Assembly (NCBI GenBank): GCA_001464915.1
Contig: LNED01000034.1
Coordinates: 1 to 64,000 of the forward strand
Reading direction: 5' to 3'
DNA: 64,000 bases
From: Sphingomonadales bacterium Ga0077531
GTDB taxonomy: Bacteria > Pseudomonadota > Alphaproteobacteria > Sphingomonadales > Sphingomonadaceae
Below, one piece after another: positions 1 to 9,777 of this stretch (its first letter is position 1; every line of letters starts with the position of its first letter). The notes under the pieces are model-generated. The model saw only the letters and a program-made list of their open reading frames with translations. It made no database searches and was not told the origin of the DNA. The position numbers and the translations under genes were made by a program.

Positions 1-833
1 CGCGCGATCCCCGGCTGCGGCGGTCGTGCGAGCATCTCGGCGGCAAAATCACCCGCATCGGCGGCGATCAGATCGGGCGGCTGATCGTACGCCAACGCAA
101 TCGCGGCATCGATCCGTGCCATCCGCTCGCCCGCGTCGGGCCAGACGTAGGCTTTGAGCCGCAGCGCGCTGTCAGGGTCGGCGAGATTTATTGGGGCGAT
201 GTCACAGCCCTTCACGGACATAATGCCGAACCCGGTGGGCGGCGCGGGCGGGGATTCGCCGCGCCATTCGGGAATAATCCGCATCGGCGATTCCGCCGGG
301 CCAACCTCGGTATCGCCCAGCCGGAAGAAATAGCGATCAATCATGGTGTTGACCCCGGCACTTGCGCCCAGTTCAAACAGATCTAAGCGCGGCGCGGTAA
401 CCCGCTGCGCCAGCCACAACAGCCCGGCCATAATGCTGGCGGAACGCCCGGCCTCGTTGGTCTGGGGCGGGCCGTCGAGCCACGGCTGCAGCCGTGCGTC
501 AAACCTATGCGTCAGGTCGAGCACCATCGTATCGACCGCCGTCTGATCGGTGATCGCGCCGGAATAGACCTGCGCCAACCGCGCGTCTGCGCCCGACAGC
601 AGCAGGTGGTGAAAGCCCCCCGCCAGCCGCAACGGCATCGCGTCTTTCAGCGTCAACCCCGGCCAATTCGCAATCCGCCGTCCGGTCGCCGTATCACTGG
701 CGCGCACGCCCGCAAGCGCCCGGATCACCCGAGCGGTGGCGGGCGCACCATTTTCCTCTGCATGGCGGGCCTGCCATTCAAGCGCGGTGGTAAAGTCCTC
801 CAGCCCCATGATTCCCGCGTCGCCCATCGCCAT
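1..833 (-). CDS. DUF2332 family protein, cut off by the window edge
   Basis: The minus-strand frame is open from about 839 to the first base, so the C-terminus lies outside the window. About 277 residues are visible. The motif [17 protein letters not shown] near residue 145 and the stretch [16 protein letters not shown] are typical of DUF2332, a family with a Rossmann-like methyltransferase-type core and no firmly assigned reaction. In-frame ATG codons are at 839, 833 and 827. An AAAAGGG ribosome-binding site sits only 2 nt from the first but 8 nt from the second, so 833 is preferred. The gene is divergent from hisG with only about 45 bp between starts, so the two promoters must overlap. Confidence 0.8.
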   Translation of the reverse strand, partial: MAMGDAGIMGLEDFTTALEWQARHAEENGAPATARVIRALAGVRASDTATGRRIANWPGLTLKDAMPLRLAGGFHHLLLSGADARLAQVYSGAITDQTAVDTMVLDLTHRFDARLQPWLDGPPQTNEAGRSASIMAGLLWLAQRVTAPRLDLFELGASAGVNTMIDRYFFRLGDTEVGPAESPMRIIPEWRGESPPAPPTGFGIMSVKGCDIAPINLADPDSALRLKAYVWPDAGERMARIDAAIALAYDQPPDLIAADAGDFAAEMLARPPQPGIA

Positions 834-878
834 CACCATTGCCCTTTTGCCGTCTCGCCCTTAAGTGCGCGCACGATC

Positions 879-1568
879 ATGACCACCATTGGCATCCACG
901 ACAATCCCGGGCAGCTGACCTTTGCTGTCCCCAAGGGCCGCATCCTTGATGAAGCGCTGCCAGTGATGGCGCGCGCCGGGGTGGAGCCTGATGCCGATTT
1001 CCACGATCCCAAAAGCCGCGCGCTGGCCTTTGCCACCAACCGCGCCGACATGCGCCTGATCCGCGTGCGGGCGTTCGATGTAGCGACTTTTGTCGCGCAC
1101 GGCGCAGCGCAGGTCGGGATCGTCGGCTCTGACGTGATCGAGGAATTCGACTACGCCGATCTCTATGCTCCGGTCGATCTGGGCATCGGGCTGTGCCGCC
1201 TGTCAGTGGCGCGTTTGGCGAGCGATCTGGACGATGCGGGCAGCGTCAGCCACCTGCGGGTTGCGACCAAGTATCCCAGCCTTACCCGCCGTCATTTTGA
1301 GGCCGCCGGGGTGCAGGCCGAGTGCGTCAAACTGAACGGTGCGATGGAACTCGCCCCGTCGCTCGGTCTGGCGCGGCAGATTGTTGATCTTGTTTCAACC
1401 GGCAAGACGCTGAAGGAAAACGGGCTGGTCGAAACCGATGTGATCATCGAGATTTCCGCTCGGCTGATCGTCAATCGCACGGCTTTGAAGACCGACCGCC
1501 GTGTGGCCGAACTTGTCGATGCGTTCCGGCGCGATGCGGAAAAGCGTGATGAGGGTTTGGCTGCATGA
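879..1568 (+). CDS. hisG: ATP phosphoribosyltransferase, short-form catalytic subunit
   Basis: HisG catalyses the first step of histidine biosynthesis, condensing ATP with PRPP. The 229-residue protein has the family start [16 protein letters not shown], the [10 protein letters not shown] segment and the PRPP-binding region [16 protein letters not shown]. It stops without the C-terminal regulatory ACT-like domain of long HisG, so it is the short form that needs HisZ for activity; hisZ is not in this window. The frame is open much further upstream, but ATG 879 places the conserved N-terminus correctly. Its stop overlaps the hisD start by 4 bp, indicating translational coupling. Confidence 0.96.
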   Translation: MTTIGIHDNPGQLTFAVPKGRILDEALPVMARAGVEPDADFHDPKSRALAFATNRADMRLIRVRAFDVATFVAHGAAQVGIVGSDVIEEFDYADLYAPVDLGIGLCRLSVARLASDLDDAGSVSHLRVATKYPSLTRRHFEAAGVQAECVKLNGAMELAPSLGLARQIVDLVSTGKTLKENGLVETDVIIEISARLIVNRTALKTDRRVAELVDAFRRDAEKRDEGLAA

Positions 1569-2860
1569 GCGTGACACTTTCCACCCTCCAGCCTGATTTC
1601 GCGGCAAAGTTCGACCGGATCGTCGATGCTCGGCGCGAATCCGATAGCGATGTTGCGGGGCAGGTGACCGACATCCTCCAGACGGTGAAGCTGCGCGGCG
1701 ATGCGGCGTTGGTTGAATATTCGCAGCGGTTCGATGGCTACACGCTGGCGGATGATGCCGACTGGTCAATCTCGCGCGAACGCTGCGAACAGGCCCATCA
1801 CGAACTTGCCCCTGATCTGCGCGCGGCGCTCGAACTCGCGGCCCAACGCATTCGCTCGTATCACGAAGCGCAACTGCCCGAGAACCGCGACTATGTGGAC
1901 TCGGCGGGCGTGCGTCTCGGCGCGATCTGGCGGCCGGTGGATGCGGCTGGGCTGTATGTTCCCGGCGGGCGCGCGGCCTACCCTTCATCGCTCCTGATGA
2001 ACGCGATTCCGGCGCGTGTCGCTGGGGTTGAACGGTTGGTGGTCGTCACCCCGACGCCCAAGGGCCAATCGAACCCGATGGTGCTCGCCGCGGCGCACAT
2101 CGCGGGCGTGGACGAAATCTGGCGCATTGGCGGCGCACAGGCTGTTGGCGCGCTGGCCTATGGCACGGATCGGATCAACCCGGTCGATGTCATCACCGGC
2201 CCCGGCAACGCCTGGGTGGCCGAGGCCAAGCGCCAGCTTTACGGCGTGGTGGGGATCGACATGGTCGCTGGGCCTTCGGAAATCCTCGTGATTGCCGACG
2301 GCACAAACGATCCTGACTGGATCGCGGCTGACCTGTTGTCTCAGGCCGAACATGACCCGACCTCGCAATCGATCCTGATCACCGATGATGCCGGGTTTGC
2401 CCGGCAGGTGGTCGATGCGATCGAATTGCAGTTGAGCGTGCTCACCACCGCCAAGACCGCGCGCACCAGCTGGGATACGCACGGCGTGATCATCGTCGTT
2501 AACGATTTGCTGGCCGAAGCCCCCGCGCTCGCCAATCGGCTGGCGGCAGAGCACGTCGAACTCGCGGTTGATGATCCCGAGCCCTATCTCACATCGATCC
2601 GCCACGCGGGCAGCATCTTCCTTGGCCGGATGACGCCTGAGGCGGTAGGTGACTACGTTGCCGGGCCGAACCACGTCCTGCCAACCGGACGCCGCGCACG
2701 GTTTTCGAGCGGGCTGTCGGTGCTCGATTTCATGAAACGCACCAGCTTTCTGGGGCTGGATCAGGCGTCGTTCAATGCCATCGGCCCCGCCGCAGCCACG
2801 CTGGCCCATGCCGAAGGGCTGCCTGCGCACGCCAAATCGGTCGAATTGAGGATCAAATGA
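1565..2860 (+). CDS. hisD: histidinol dehydrogenase
   Basis: HisD performs the last two steps of histidine synthesis, oxidising L-histidinol to histidine with two NAD+. The length of 431 residues is usual for the family. Visible signatures are the NAD-binding region [17 protein letters not shown], then [11 protein letters not shown], the zinc-ligand segment LLSQAEHDP, the catalytic EHVEL stretch, and the C-terminal [18 protein letters not shown]. It overlaps hisG by 4 bp and nusB by 4 bp, so hisG-hisD-nusB behaves as one coupled unit. Confidence 0.98.
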   Translation: MSVTLSTLQPDFAAKFDRIVDARRESDSDVAGQVTDILQTVKLRGDAALVEYSQRFDGYTLADDADWSISRERCEQAHHELAPDLRAALELAAQRIRSYHEAQLPENRDYVDSAGVRLGAIWRPVDAAGLYVPGGRAAYPSSLLMNAIPARVAGVERLVVVTPTPKGQSNPMVLAAAHIAGVDEIWRIGGAQAVGALAYGTDRINPVDVITGPGNAWVAEAKRQLYGVVGIDMVAGPSEILVIADGTNDPDWIAADLLSQAEHDPTSQSILITDDAGFARQVVDAIELQLSVLTTAKTARTSWDTHGVIIVVNDLLAEAPALANRLAAEHVELAVDDPEPYLTSIRHAGSIFLGRMTPEAVGDYVAGPNHVLPTGRRARFSSGLSVLDFMKRTSFLGLDQASFNAIGPAAATLAHAEGLPAHAKSVELRIK

Positions 2861-3327
2861 ACCACCCCGCCCGATCAAAAGCCCGCTCTGCTGCGCGGCT
2901 CGCCGCCGTGCAGGCCCTGTATCAGCAGCACATGGAAGGCACCGCGCTGACCAAGCTGCTCGACGAATTTCACCAGCACCGGCTGGGCCGCGCGATCGAC
3001 GACGATGCCTTTGGCGACACCGAATATGCCGATGCCGAAGTGCCGTTCTTCGATGATATCGTTCGCGGGGTCGATGCCCGCCACGCCGAAATCGACGACC
3101 TGATTGCGGGCAAGCTCGCAGCCGGGTGGAGCATCGCGCGGCTCGACAAGGCGATGTTGCAGGTGCTGCGCGCCGGCACCTACGAACTGCTTGCCCGCGC
3201 TGACGTGCCGGTGGCGGTGGCGATCACCGAATATGTCGAAGTCGCCAAGGCGTTCTTTGATGATGGGCAGGCGAAATTCGTGAACGGAATCCTTGATTCC
3301 GTGGCCAAGGACGTTCGCGCAGTCTAA
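2857..3327 (+). CDS. nusB: transcription antitermination factor NusB
   Basis: NusB binds boxA RNA with NusE (S10) and promotes antitermination on rRNA operons. The 156-residue product starts with the typical basic segment RSAARLAAVQALYQQHMEG and ends with the conserved helix pair around LDKAMLQVLRAGTYELL and EYVEVAKAFFDDGQAKFVNGILD. It follows hisD with a 4-bp ATGA overlap and lies directly before thiL. The nusB-thiL pairing is widespread in proteobacteria; riboflavin genes, often upstream elsewhere, are replaced here by hisGD. Confidence 0.97.
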   Translation: MNHPARSKARSAARLAAVQALYQQHMEGTALTKLLDEFHQHRLGRAIDDDAFGDTEYADAEVPFFDDIVRGVDARHAEIDDLIAGKLAAGWSIARLDKAMLQVLRAGTYELLARADVPVAVAITEYVEVAKAFFDDGQAKFVNGILDSVAKDVRAV

Positions 3328-3343
3328 CGCACCGTTCATGGCA

Positions 3344-4201
3344 ATGAACGAACCTGAATTCATCGCCGCTTTGCGCAGCCTGCCGCTGCACCCCGGCGCC
3401 CGAAATCTCGACGATGATTGCGCGCTGATCACCATCGGCGGCGAAACGCTGGTCATCAATCACGAGATGATGGCCGAAGACACCCATTTCCTGCCCGATG
3501 CCGACATGGCCGATGTGGCTTGGAAACTGGTGGCTTCCAACCTCTCCGATCTCGCGGCCAAGGGCGCAGAGCCAATCGGCGTGCTGCTCGGCCATTCGCT
3601 GGGCCGCGATGATGCGCGGTTTGTGAAGGGGTTGAAGGAGGCTCTGGTCGCCTTCGGGGTATCGTTGCTGGGCGGCGATACCGTGGCAGCAACGGGGGCG
3701 AGCACCTTTGCCATGACCGCAATTGGCCGCGCGACCCACCACCCTGTGCCAGCCCGGCGCGGTGCGCGGGTGGGCGATGCGATCTATGTTACCGGAACGG
3801 TTGGCCGGGCAATGCTCGGGTTCGAAGGCGCAGCTGAGCACCGCGATGCGTTTAATCGCCCGCAGCCGCGCATAATTGAAGGTCTTGCGCTTGCCCCGGT
3901 TGTCACTGCGATGATGGATGTGTCTGATGGGTTGCTGCTCGATTGCTGGCGGATGGCCAACCTCAACCGGGTGACCTTTGCGATCGATCCGAGCACGGTG
4001 CCAGTGGCCGACCGGGCGCGGGCCGATGAATGCATGCGCTGGGGCGATGACTACGAATTGCTGTTCACCGCGTCGCACACTGCCACCTTGCCGGTTCACG
4101 CACACCGGATCGGAGCGGTCATTCCAAGCGGCATTGCACCGCTTCTGCTGGGCGGCGCGTTCATGGTAAGCTCCGCCAACCTTGGCTATCAGCACGGCTG
4201 A
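3344..4201 (+). CDS. thiL: thiamine-monophosphate kinase
   Basis: ThiL phosphorylates thiamine monophosphate to thiamine pyrophosphate with ATP. The product of about 285 residues shows the family metal/substrate sites: NLDDDCALI near the N-terminus, EDTHF, VASNLSDLAAKGA, LLGGDT, MDVSDGLLLDC and WGDDYELLF. It is slightly shorter than the usual 310-330 residues. The frame is open through the end of nusB, but a start at ATG 3344 (or 3338, two codons earlier) puts the protein just after the nusB stop at 3327 and keeps the normal N-terminus (MNEPEFI). It is probably co-transcribed with hisGD-nusB. Confidence 0.95.
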   Translation: MNEPEFIAALRSLPLHPGARNLDDDCALITIGGETLVINHEMMAEDTHFLPDADMADVAWKLVASNLSDLAAKGAEPIGVLLGHSLGRDDARFVKGLKEALVAFGVSLLGGDTVAATGASTFAMTAIGRATHHPVPARRGARVGDAIYVTGTVGRAMLGFEGAAEHRDAFNRPQPRIIEGLALAPVVTAMMDVSDGLLLDCWRMANLNRVTFAIDPSTVPVADRARADECMRWGDDYELLFTASHTATLPVHAHRIGAVIPSGIAPLLLGGAFMVSSANLGYQHG

Positions 4202-4383
4202 ACGCCGCTTCCCCTGCCAAAACTGCTGAAAGCGCCCATTCTGTGGCGCAAAACCGGGCCCCGCGCCGGGCCAAGGCTTGCCAGCTTATCCCGATTCCCT
4301 ATGACTGTGCGTCCTTGCGCCAGAGGGATCTGGGTCGGCGCAGGTTTCCCGCGGGAAGAACATAAGACGAGAGGGGATTACTC

Positions 4384-6471
4384 GTGAATTTATTGCTCAT
4401 TTCGATTGGGCTGGGGTTGCTTGCCATTGTCTATGGCTTTGTCACCAGCCGTCAGGTGCTCGGCGCGGATGCCGGGAACGCCAAGATGCAGGAAATCGCC
4501 GCCGCCATTCAGGAAGGCGCGCAGGCTTATCTCAAGCGTCAATATACCGCGATTGCCGTCGTTGGCGTGATTGTCGCGGTGATCGTCGCGGTGACGCTGG
4601 GCACGATCCCGGCGGTTGGGTTCGTGATCGGCGCAGTGCTTTCGGGCGTGGCGGGCTTTATCGGCATGAACGTGTCGGTGCGGTCCAACGTACGCACCGC
4701 AGCCGCCGCGATGGTCGGTCTGCAACAGGGCCTGACGCTGGCGTTCCGCGCAGGCGCGATCACCGGGATGCTGGTGGCCGGCCTCGCGCTGCTCGCGATT
4801 GCGTGTTTCTTCTATTATCTGACCGTGGTTGCGGGGCTTGTGCCTGATAGCCGCCCGGTCGTGATCGGCCTCACCGCTTTGGCGCTCGGCGCATCGCTGG
4901 TTTCGATCTTCGCGCGTCTGGGTGGCGGGATCTTCACCAAGGCGGCTGACGTTGGCGCGGATCTGGTCGGCAAGGTTGAAGCCGGAATCCCTGAGGATGA
5001 CCCACGCAACCCTGCGGTGATCGCCGATAACGTCGGCGATAACGTGGGTGACTGCGCCGGGATGGCGGCGGATTTGTTCGAAACCTATGTCGTCACTGTA
5101 GGCGCCACGATGGTGCTGACCGCACTGCTGCTGAAGGGCGCAGAAAACCTCGCCGCCCTGATGGCGTTGCCGCTGTTGATTGGCGGCGTGTGCATCGTCA
5201 CCTCGATCATCGGCACGTACTTCGTACGCCTCGGCGGCGGGAAGAACATCATGGGCGCGATGTACAAGGGCTTCCTTGTCACCGCCGTGCTGTCGGTTCC
5301 GGCAATCTGGTGGGCGATCAGCTACGCATTGGGCGACATGGAAGGCGCAATTGCGGGCCAAGCCTATAATGGCCGCACGCTGTTCTATTGCGGGTTCCTC
5401 GGTCTGGTTATCACCGGGCTGATCATCTGGATCACCGAATACTACACCGGCACCAATTACCGTCCGGTCCGCTCGATCGCCAAGGCTTCGGAAACGGGCC
5501 ACGGCACCAACGTCATCCAGGGTCTGGCGATCAGCATGGAATCGACGGCGCTGCCGACGCTGGTGATCTGCGCTGGCATCATCATCGCCTTCCAATTGGC
5601 AGGATTGATGGGGATCGCCTACGCGGCCACATCGATGCTGGCGCTGGCGGGCATGGTCGTGGCGCTCGACGCCTATGGCCCGGTCACCGACAATGCTGGC
5701 GGCATCGCTGAAATGGCGGGGCTGGACGATAGCGTACGTGAGAAGACCGATGCGCTCGACGCCGTGGGCAACACCACCAAGGCCGTGACTAAGGGCTATG
5801 CCATCGGTTCGGCCGGGCTTGCCGCACTGGTGCTGTTTGCCACCTACACCGCCGATCTGCGCGAGCTTTTCGAGGGTGTGACGGTCGATTTCAGCCTTGA
5901 AAACCCTTACGTCATCGTTGGGCTGCTGCTCGGCGCGTTACTGCCGTATCTGTTCGGCGCAATGGGTATGACAGCGGTGGGCCGTGCTGCGGGCGAAGTG
6001 GTGAAGGACGTGCGCGATCAGTTCGCTCAGAACCCCGGCATCATGACCTATGAGGTCAAGCCGGACTACGCACGCACGGTCGATCTGGTGACCAAGGCGG
6101 CGATCAGGGAGATGATCATCCCCTCGCTGCTGCCGGTGGCTGCACCGATCGTGGTGTACTTCGTGATCACCGCCGTGGCAGGCCAAGCCAATGGCTTTGC
6201 CGCATTGGGCGCTCTGCTGCTGGGCGTGATCGTCGGCGGGTTGTTCGTCGCCATCTCGATGACTTCGGGCGGCGGCGCATGGGACAATGCCAAGAAGTAC
6301 ATTGAAGATGGTCACCACGGCGGCAAGGGCTCAGAAGCCCATAAGGCGGCGGTAACCGGCGACACGGTTGGCGATCCTTACAAGGACACCGCTGGCCCGG
6401 CGGTGAACCCGATGATCAAGATCACCAACATCGTCGCGCTGCTGCTGCTGGCGGCGCTCGCGGCGGGCTAA
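4384..6471 (+). CDS. hppA: membrane-bound proton-translocating pyrophosphatase, K+-independent type
   Basis: This inner-membrane pump couples hydrolysis of pyrophosphate to proton export. The 695-residue product has many hydrophobic helices. The pyrophosphate/Mg site is seen in [21 protein letters not shown] and [18 protein letters not shown], with the second acidic cluster near the C-terminus ([10 protein letters not shown], then [18 protein letters not shown]). The segment [16 protein letters not shown] carries Lys where K+-dependent enzymes have Ala, marking it as K+-independent. Translation starts at GTG 4384, supported by GAGAGGGG about 8 nt upstream. It is a single-gene unit, with 182 bp before it and a strong terminator after it. 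Confidence 0.97.
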   Translation: MNLLLISIGLGLLAIVYGFVTSRQVLGADAGNAKMQEIAAAIQEGAQAYLKRQYTAIAVVGVIVAVIVAVTLGTIPAVGFVIGAVLSGVAGFIGMNVSVRSNVRTAAAAMVGLQQGLTLAFRAGAITGMLVAGLALLAIACFFYYLTVVAGLVPDSRPVVIGLTALALGASLVSIFARLGGGIFTKAADVGADLVGKVEAGIPEDDPRNPAVIADNVGDNVGDCAGMAADLFETYVVTVGATMVLTALLLKGAENLAALMALPLLIGGVCIVTSIIGTYFVRLGGGKNIMGAMYKGFLVTAVLSVPAIWWAISYALGDMEGAIAGQAYNGRTLFYCGFLGLVITGLIIWITEYYTGTNYRPVRSIAKASETGHGTNVIQGLAISMESTALPTLVICAGIIIAFQLAGLMGIAYAATSMLALAGMVVALDAYGPVTDNAGGIAEMAGLDDSVREKTDALDAVGNTTKAVTKGYAIGSAGLAALVLFATYTADLRELFEGVTVDFSLENPYVIVGLLLGALLPYLFGAMGMTAVGRAAGEVVKDVRDQFAQNPGIMTYEVKPDYARTVDLVTKAAIREMIIPSLLPVAAPIVVYFVITAVAGQANGFAALGALLLGVIVGGLFVAISMTSGGGAWDNAKKYIEDGHHGGKGSEAHKAAVTGDTVGDPYKDTAGPAVNPMIKITNIVALLLLAALAAG

Positions 6472-6499
6472 TCACAACGCCTTCGCAGCACTAAAAATC

Positions 6500-6537
6500 A
6501 ACCCCGCCGGGAGCAATTCCGGCGGGGTTTAATTTTG
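6500..6537 (+). terminator. rho-independent terminator after hppA
   Basis: An 11-bp perfect GC-rich stem (6500-6510 pairs with 6519-6529) encloses an 8-nt loop and is followed by TTTAATTTTG. The A-rich stretch on the left side means it could also work on the other strand. It begins 28 bp after the hppA stop codon. Confidence 0.9.
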
Positions 6538-6654
6538 TCTGGCCCGCCTGTCCCTGCATTGGACAGGCTCTCTTCCGGCTCGCGCATTTCGCCCGCGCCT
6601 GTGCCATGCTTTTGACAGCCGAACTGACCGGCTTGGCACTAGGGGAATACCGCA

Positions 6655-7848
6655 ATGGACATGGCAGTGGCGAAAACATTTCGCACGCGGTCACCTGCCG
6701 TCTTGCGCGAAGTTGCCGCCGACAGCCAGCTTCGCCTGCTGACCCTCACCGACATTGATCAACCCGGCTTCATGGATGCGTGGCAGCGATTGGTCGCCCA
6801 CGCGGCTGAGCCCAATCCCTTCTTCGAACCGTGGTTTTTGCTCCCCTCGCTGCGACAATGGGGCGCGGGCGAGCGGGTGGTGGATGATCAGGTGGTGGTG
6901 GGGGCGTGGTATCACGATGGCCGCTTGTCGGGCCTGATGCCCACGGTGCGCAGTTCGGCATATTACGGCCACACCATCACCCACGCCAAAGGCTGGCTAC
7001 ATCCCAACGCGTTTTGCGGCGTGCCGTTGATCGCAGCGGGGCATGAAGACGCGTTCTGGCGCGTGCTGCTGGCACATTTTGACCGCATGGCACGCCGTGC
7101 GCTGTTCCTGCACCTGCCGCTGCTGCCCGCCGATGGGCCGGTGAGTGCTGCGCTCGACCGGGTGCTGGCAGCAAGTGGGCGGGCACATTACACCAGCGCC
7201 GAAGAAAACCGCGCGCTGTTGGCGGGTGATGCGTCGGCGGCCGCCTATCTCGAAACCGCGATGAGCGCCAAGAAGCGCAAGGAATTGCGCCGCCAGCACA
7301 ATCGGCTGGCCGAGGAAGGCGCGCTGACGTTCGAACGGATCGACGGCGACGAAGGGCTAACCGCATGGGCCAAGGAATTCCTGACCCTCGAAGCCGCCGG
7401 GTGGAAGGGTGCCGAAGGTTCAGCCCTCGCCAGCGCGCCCGATACGGCGGTGTTCTTCACGCAGGCACTGCAAGGCGCGGCAGCGGCAGGGCGGCTTGAA
7501 CGGTTGGCACTCCGGCTCGATGGCCGCGCCATCGCCATGCTGGTCAACCTGATCACACAGCCCGGTGCCTACAGCTTCAAGACCGCGTTTGACGAAGACT
7601 ACGCGCGCTTCTCTCCGGGCATGCTGTTGCAGCTTGAAAACCTCGCACTGCTGGAACGGCCCGACGTCCAATGGGCCGATAGCTGCGCGGTCGAAGGCCA
7701 TCCGATGATCGAACGCCTATGGCGCGATAAACGCCGCATGCTGAGCCGCAATATCGCCATCGGCGGGCCGGTGAGGCGCGCCGCCTTCCGCCTGCTCAAG
7801 GCCTACGAAACCCGCTCCCGAAAAACCGAAGAGGCACGCCAGAAATGA
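6655..7848 (+). CDS. GNAT/FemAB-like acetyltransferase (BioF2-type domain)
   Basis: The 397-residue protein belongs to the Acetyltransf_6 (BioF2/FemAB-like) group of the GNAT superfamily. The supporting segments are SAKKRKELRRQHNRLAEEG near residue 205, EFLTLEAAGWKG near 242, and the acceptor-domain region SFKTAFDEDYARFSPGMLL near 305. Such enzymes transfer acyl or aminoacyl groups to sugars, peptides or lipids, but the substrate cannot be read from sequence. Start ATG 6655 has AGGGGA 8 nt upstream, and a consensus -35 TTGACA lies at 6612-6617. It overlaps the next gene by 4 bp (ATGA), so the two are a translationally coupled pair. Confidence 0.85.
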   Translation: MDMAVAKTFRTRSPAVLREVAADSQLRLLTLTDIDQPGFMDAWQRLVAHAAEPNPFFEPWFLLPSLRQWGAGERVVDDQVVVGAWYHDGRLSGLMPTVRSSAYYGHTITHAKGWLHPNAFCGVPLIAAGHEDAFWRVLLAHFDRMARRALFLHLPLLPADGPVSAALDRVLAASGRAHYTSAEENRALLAGDASAAAYLETAMSAKKRKELRRQHNRLAEEGALTFERIDGDEGLTAWAKEFLTLEAAGWKGAEGSALASAPDTAVFFTQALQGAAAAGRLERLALRLDGRAIAMLVNLITQPGAYSFKTAFDEDYARFSPGMLLQLENLALLERPDVQWADSCAVEGHPMIERLWRDKRRMLSRNIAIGGPVRRAAFRLLKAYETRSRKTEEARQK

Positions 7849-8723
7849 ACGCACCCGCCCACTTCGCCGATGCTGCAACAACCCCGGTGTTCGAAATGTC
7901 GACCCGCCGGTTGTTCTCGGGCCACTATCCCGAAACACCGCACATCCTTCCGCACAATCTGACGGCGCATCCGCTGCTGGAGATCGAGGCACTGGCCGGG
8001 CTGGCCGAACGCCTACCAATCACTTCGGTCGAGTATAACCGCGGCGACCTGCCGATTGGCGTCGATGGCAAGCCGGGTTCCAATGGCCTCACCATCGCCG
8101 AAACCATCCGCCGCGTCGCCGATGCGGAAAGCTGGGCGGTGCTCAAGAACATCGAACAGGTGCCCGCCTATCACGACCTGCTGCTCGCCCTGCTTGATGA
8201 ACTGCGTCCTGAAATCGAAGCGGCGACTGGCGCGATGCTGACCCCGCAGGGGTTCATCTTTGTCTCCAGCCCGAATTCGGTCACGCCCTACCACTTCGAC
8301 CCGGAACACAATATCCTGCTCCAGATTCGCGGCAGCAAGGTGATGACCCAGTTTCCGGCGGGCGACACTAAGTTCGTGCCCGACGCTGCGCACGAAACCT
8401 ACCATTCGGGCGGCCCGCGTGAGTTAAAGTGGGATGATGGCTTCCTCAGCGGCGGGCGTGAATTCCCGCTCAGCCCCGGAGATGCGCTGTTCGTGCCGGT
8501 GATGGCGCCGCATTTCGTCAAGAACGGCCCCGCTCCGTCGGTGTCGCTGTCGATCACCTGGCGCAGTGAATGGAGCTACCGCGAAAGCGACGCGCGCATC
8601 CTCAACGCGATTTTGCGCAAGCGCGGATTTGCGCCCAAGGCTCCGGGCCGCTGGCCGCAGCAGAACTACGCCAAGGCCTATGCTTTCCGCGTGATGCGCA
8701 AGCTGGGGTTGACGGGCAAGTAG
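7845..8723 (+). CDS. JmjC/cupin-like Fe(II)-dependent oxygenase-type protein
   Basis: The 292-residue protein resembles cupin-like/JmjC 'transcription factor jumonji' proteins. The metal-site signature is seen as TPYHFDPEHNILLQIRG near residues 145-161 (HxD) with the distal His in VMAPHFV near residue 224, on a double-stranded beta-helix. If active it would use Fe(II) and 2-oxoglutarate, hydroxylating a protein or small molecule. It has no DNA-binding domain, so the automatic label of regulator is doubtful. It is coupled by a 4-bp overlap to the upstream acetyltransferase, suggesting the two modify the same target. Confidence 0.75.
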   Translation: MNAPAHFADAATTPVFEMSTRRLFSGHYPETPHILPHNLTAHPLLEIEALAGLAERLPITSVEYNRGDLPIGVDGKPGSNGLTIAETIRRVADAESWAVLKNIEQVPAYHDLLLALLDELRPEIEAATGAMLTPQGFIFVSSPNSVTPYHFDPEHNILLQIRGSKVMTQFPAGDTKFVPDAAHETYHSGGPRELKWDDGFLSGGREFPLSPGDALFVPVMAPHFVKNGPAPSVSLSITWRSEWSYRESDARILNAILRKRGFAPKAPGRWPQQNYAKAYAFRVMRKLGLTGK

Positions 8724-8745
8724 GGCGCAAGCATGGCCCTCCGCC

Positions 8746-9672
8746 ATGACTGACACTCCCTCAAACGAGCAACTCGTCGCCGGCCTGATCCGCCTGCTCA
8801 CCGTCGAAAAGCGCGCCGCTGATGTCTTCGCCGGGCCGCCGCAGACCGATGGGATTGGCCGCGTGTTCGGCGGGCAGGTGCTCGCCCAAGCTTTGCAGGC
8901 GGCGCAAGGCACCATCGCTGATGGCAAACGCGCGCATTCTCTCCACGCCTATTTCCTGCGCGGAGGGCGTGAGGGCGCACCGATCGAATACCGGATCGAG
9001 CGGGATTTCGACGGGCGCAGTTTTGCCAACCGCCGGGTTGTCGCGAGCCAAGAGGCGGAGGACGGCACATCGACCCCGATCCTCAACCTTACCGCCAGTT
9101 TCCAGCTGCCCGAAGAGGGGCTGGAGCACTTGGATTCCCCGATGCCCGACGTCGCCCGGCCCGATGACTTGCGCCCGGATATCGAAATGCGCCGCGAAAT
9201 CGCCGACGAATGGGGCGACCGGCTGAGCGCTCAACAACGCCGCATGATGCTGCGCCCGCGGCCGATTGAAATGCGCACGATTGACCGCCTGCACTGGATG
9301 AGCAGCGAACCGCGCGCGCCGGCTGCGCATAGCTGGTTCCGGGTCGCAGCCCCCATCACCGCGGCGGATGATACCCCCGCGCTCCACCGCGCGATCATCA
9401 CCTATGCCAGCGACTACACCTTGCTCGGCACCAGCGCCCTGCCACATGGGCTCAGCTGGATGCGCAACGAACTGGTCGGCGCGAGCCTTGACCATGCAAT
9501 CTGGTTCCACCGTGATGCGCGCGCCGACGAATGGCTGCTCTACGCCACAGACGCGCCGTGGAGCGGCGGCGGGCGTGGGTTCAATCGCGGGCGGATTTTC
9601 AACCTCGCGGGAGAGCTGGTCGCTAGTGTCGCGCAAGAAGGCATGATGCGGAAGAGGGTGGCGAAGCTATAG
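8746..9672 (+). CDS. tesB: acyl-CoA thioesterase II
   Basis: TesB hydrolyses medium- and long-chain acyl-CoA to free acid and CoA. The 308-residue product has the double hot-dog layout: N-terminal domain with RVFGGQVLAQALQAA and HSLHAYFLRGG, C-terminal domain with ITYASDYTLLG, ASLDHAIWFHR and VASVAQEGMMR. The last three carry the catalytic Asp, the Ser/Thr-position residue and the Gln of the E. coli enzyme. It begins 22 bp after the JmjC-like gene and may be co-transcribed, although its function looks unrelated. Confidence 0.95.
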   Translation: MTDTPSNEQLVAGLIRLLTVEKRAADVFAGPPQTDGIGRVFGGQVLAQALQAAQGTIADGKRAHSLHAYFLRGGREGAPIEYRIERDFDGRSFANRRVVASQEAEDGTSTPILNLTASFQLPEEGLEHLDSPMPDVARPDDLRPDIEMRREIADEWGDRLSAQQRRMMLRPRPIEMRTIDRLHWMSSEPRAPAAHSWFRVAAPITAADDTPALHRAIITYASDYTLLGTSALPHGLSWMRNELVGASLDHAIWFHRDARADEWLLYATDAPWSGGGRGFNRGRIFNLAGELVASVAQEGMMRKRVAKL

Positions 9673-9678
9673 GCGCCT

Positions 9679-9752
9679 CGGCGCGCAGCGCCGCAAGCGT
9701 GACTGCGCGCCGCGCCTTATGGCGCGAAAGCCAAGGCGGACGGATGTCCGCC
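9679..9752. repeat. two consecutive hairpins between convergent genes
   Basis: The 105-bp gap between convergent tesB and the usp gene holds a perfect 10-bp inverted repeat (9679-9688 with 9703-9712, 14-nt loop) and then a 7-bp perfect hairpin with a 4-nt GGAT loop (9735-9752). Neither has a T-tract, so they are more likely mRNA 3'-end structures or REP-like elements than classic intrinsic terminators. Confidence 0.7.
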
Positions 9753-9777
9753 GCCCGGCGCCTGAGGGCGCAACAAA

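Noticed and set aside
4390..5595. 401-codon open frame antisense to hppA
   Set aside because: Shadow of hppA; rich in Arg, His and Asp and without any recognisable motif.
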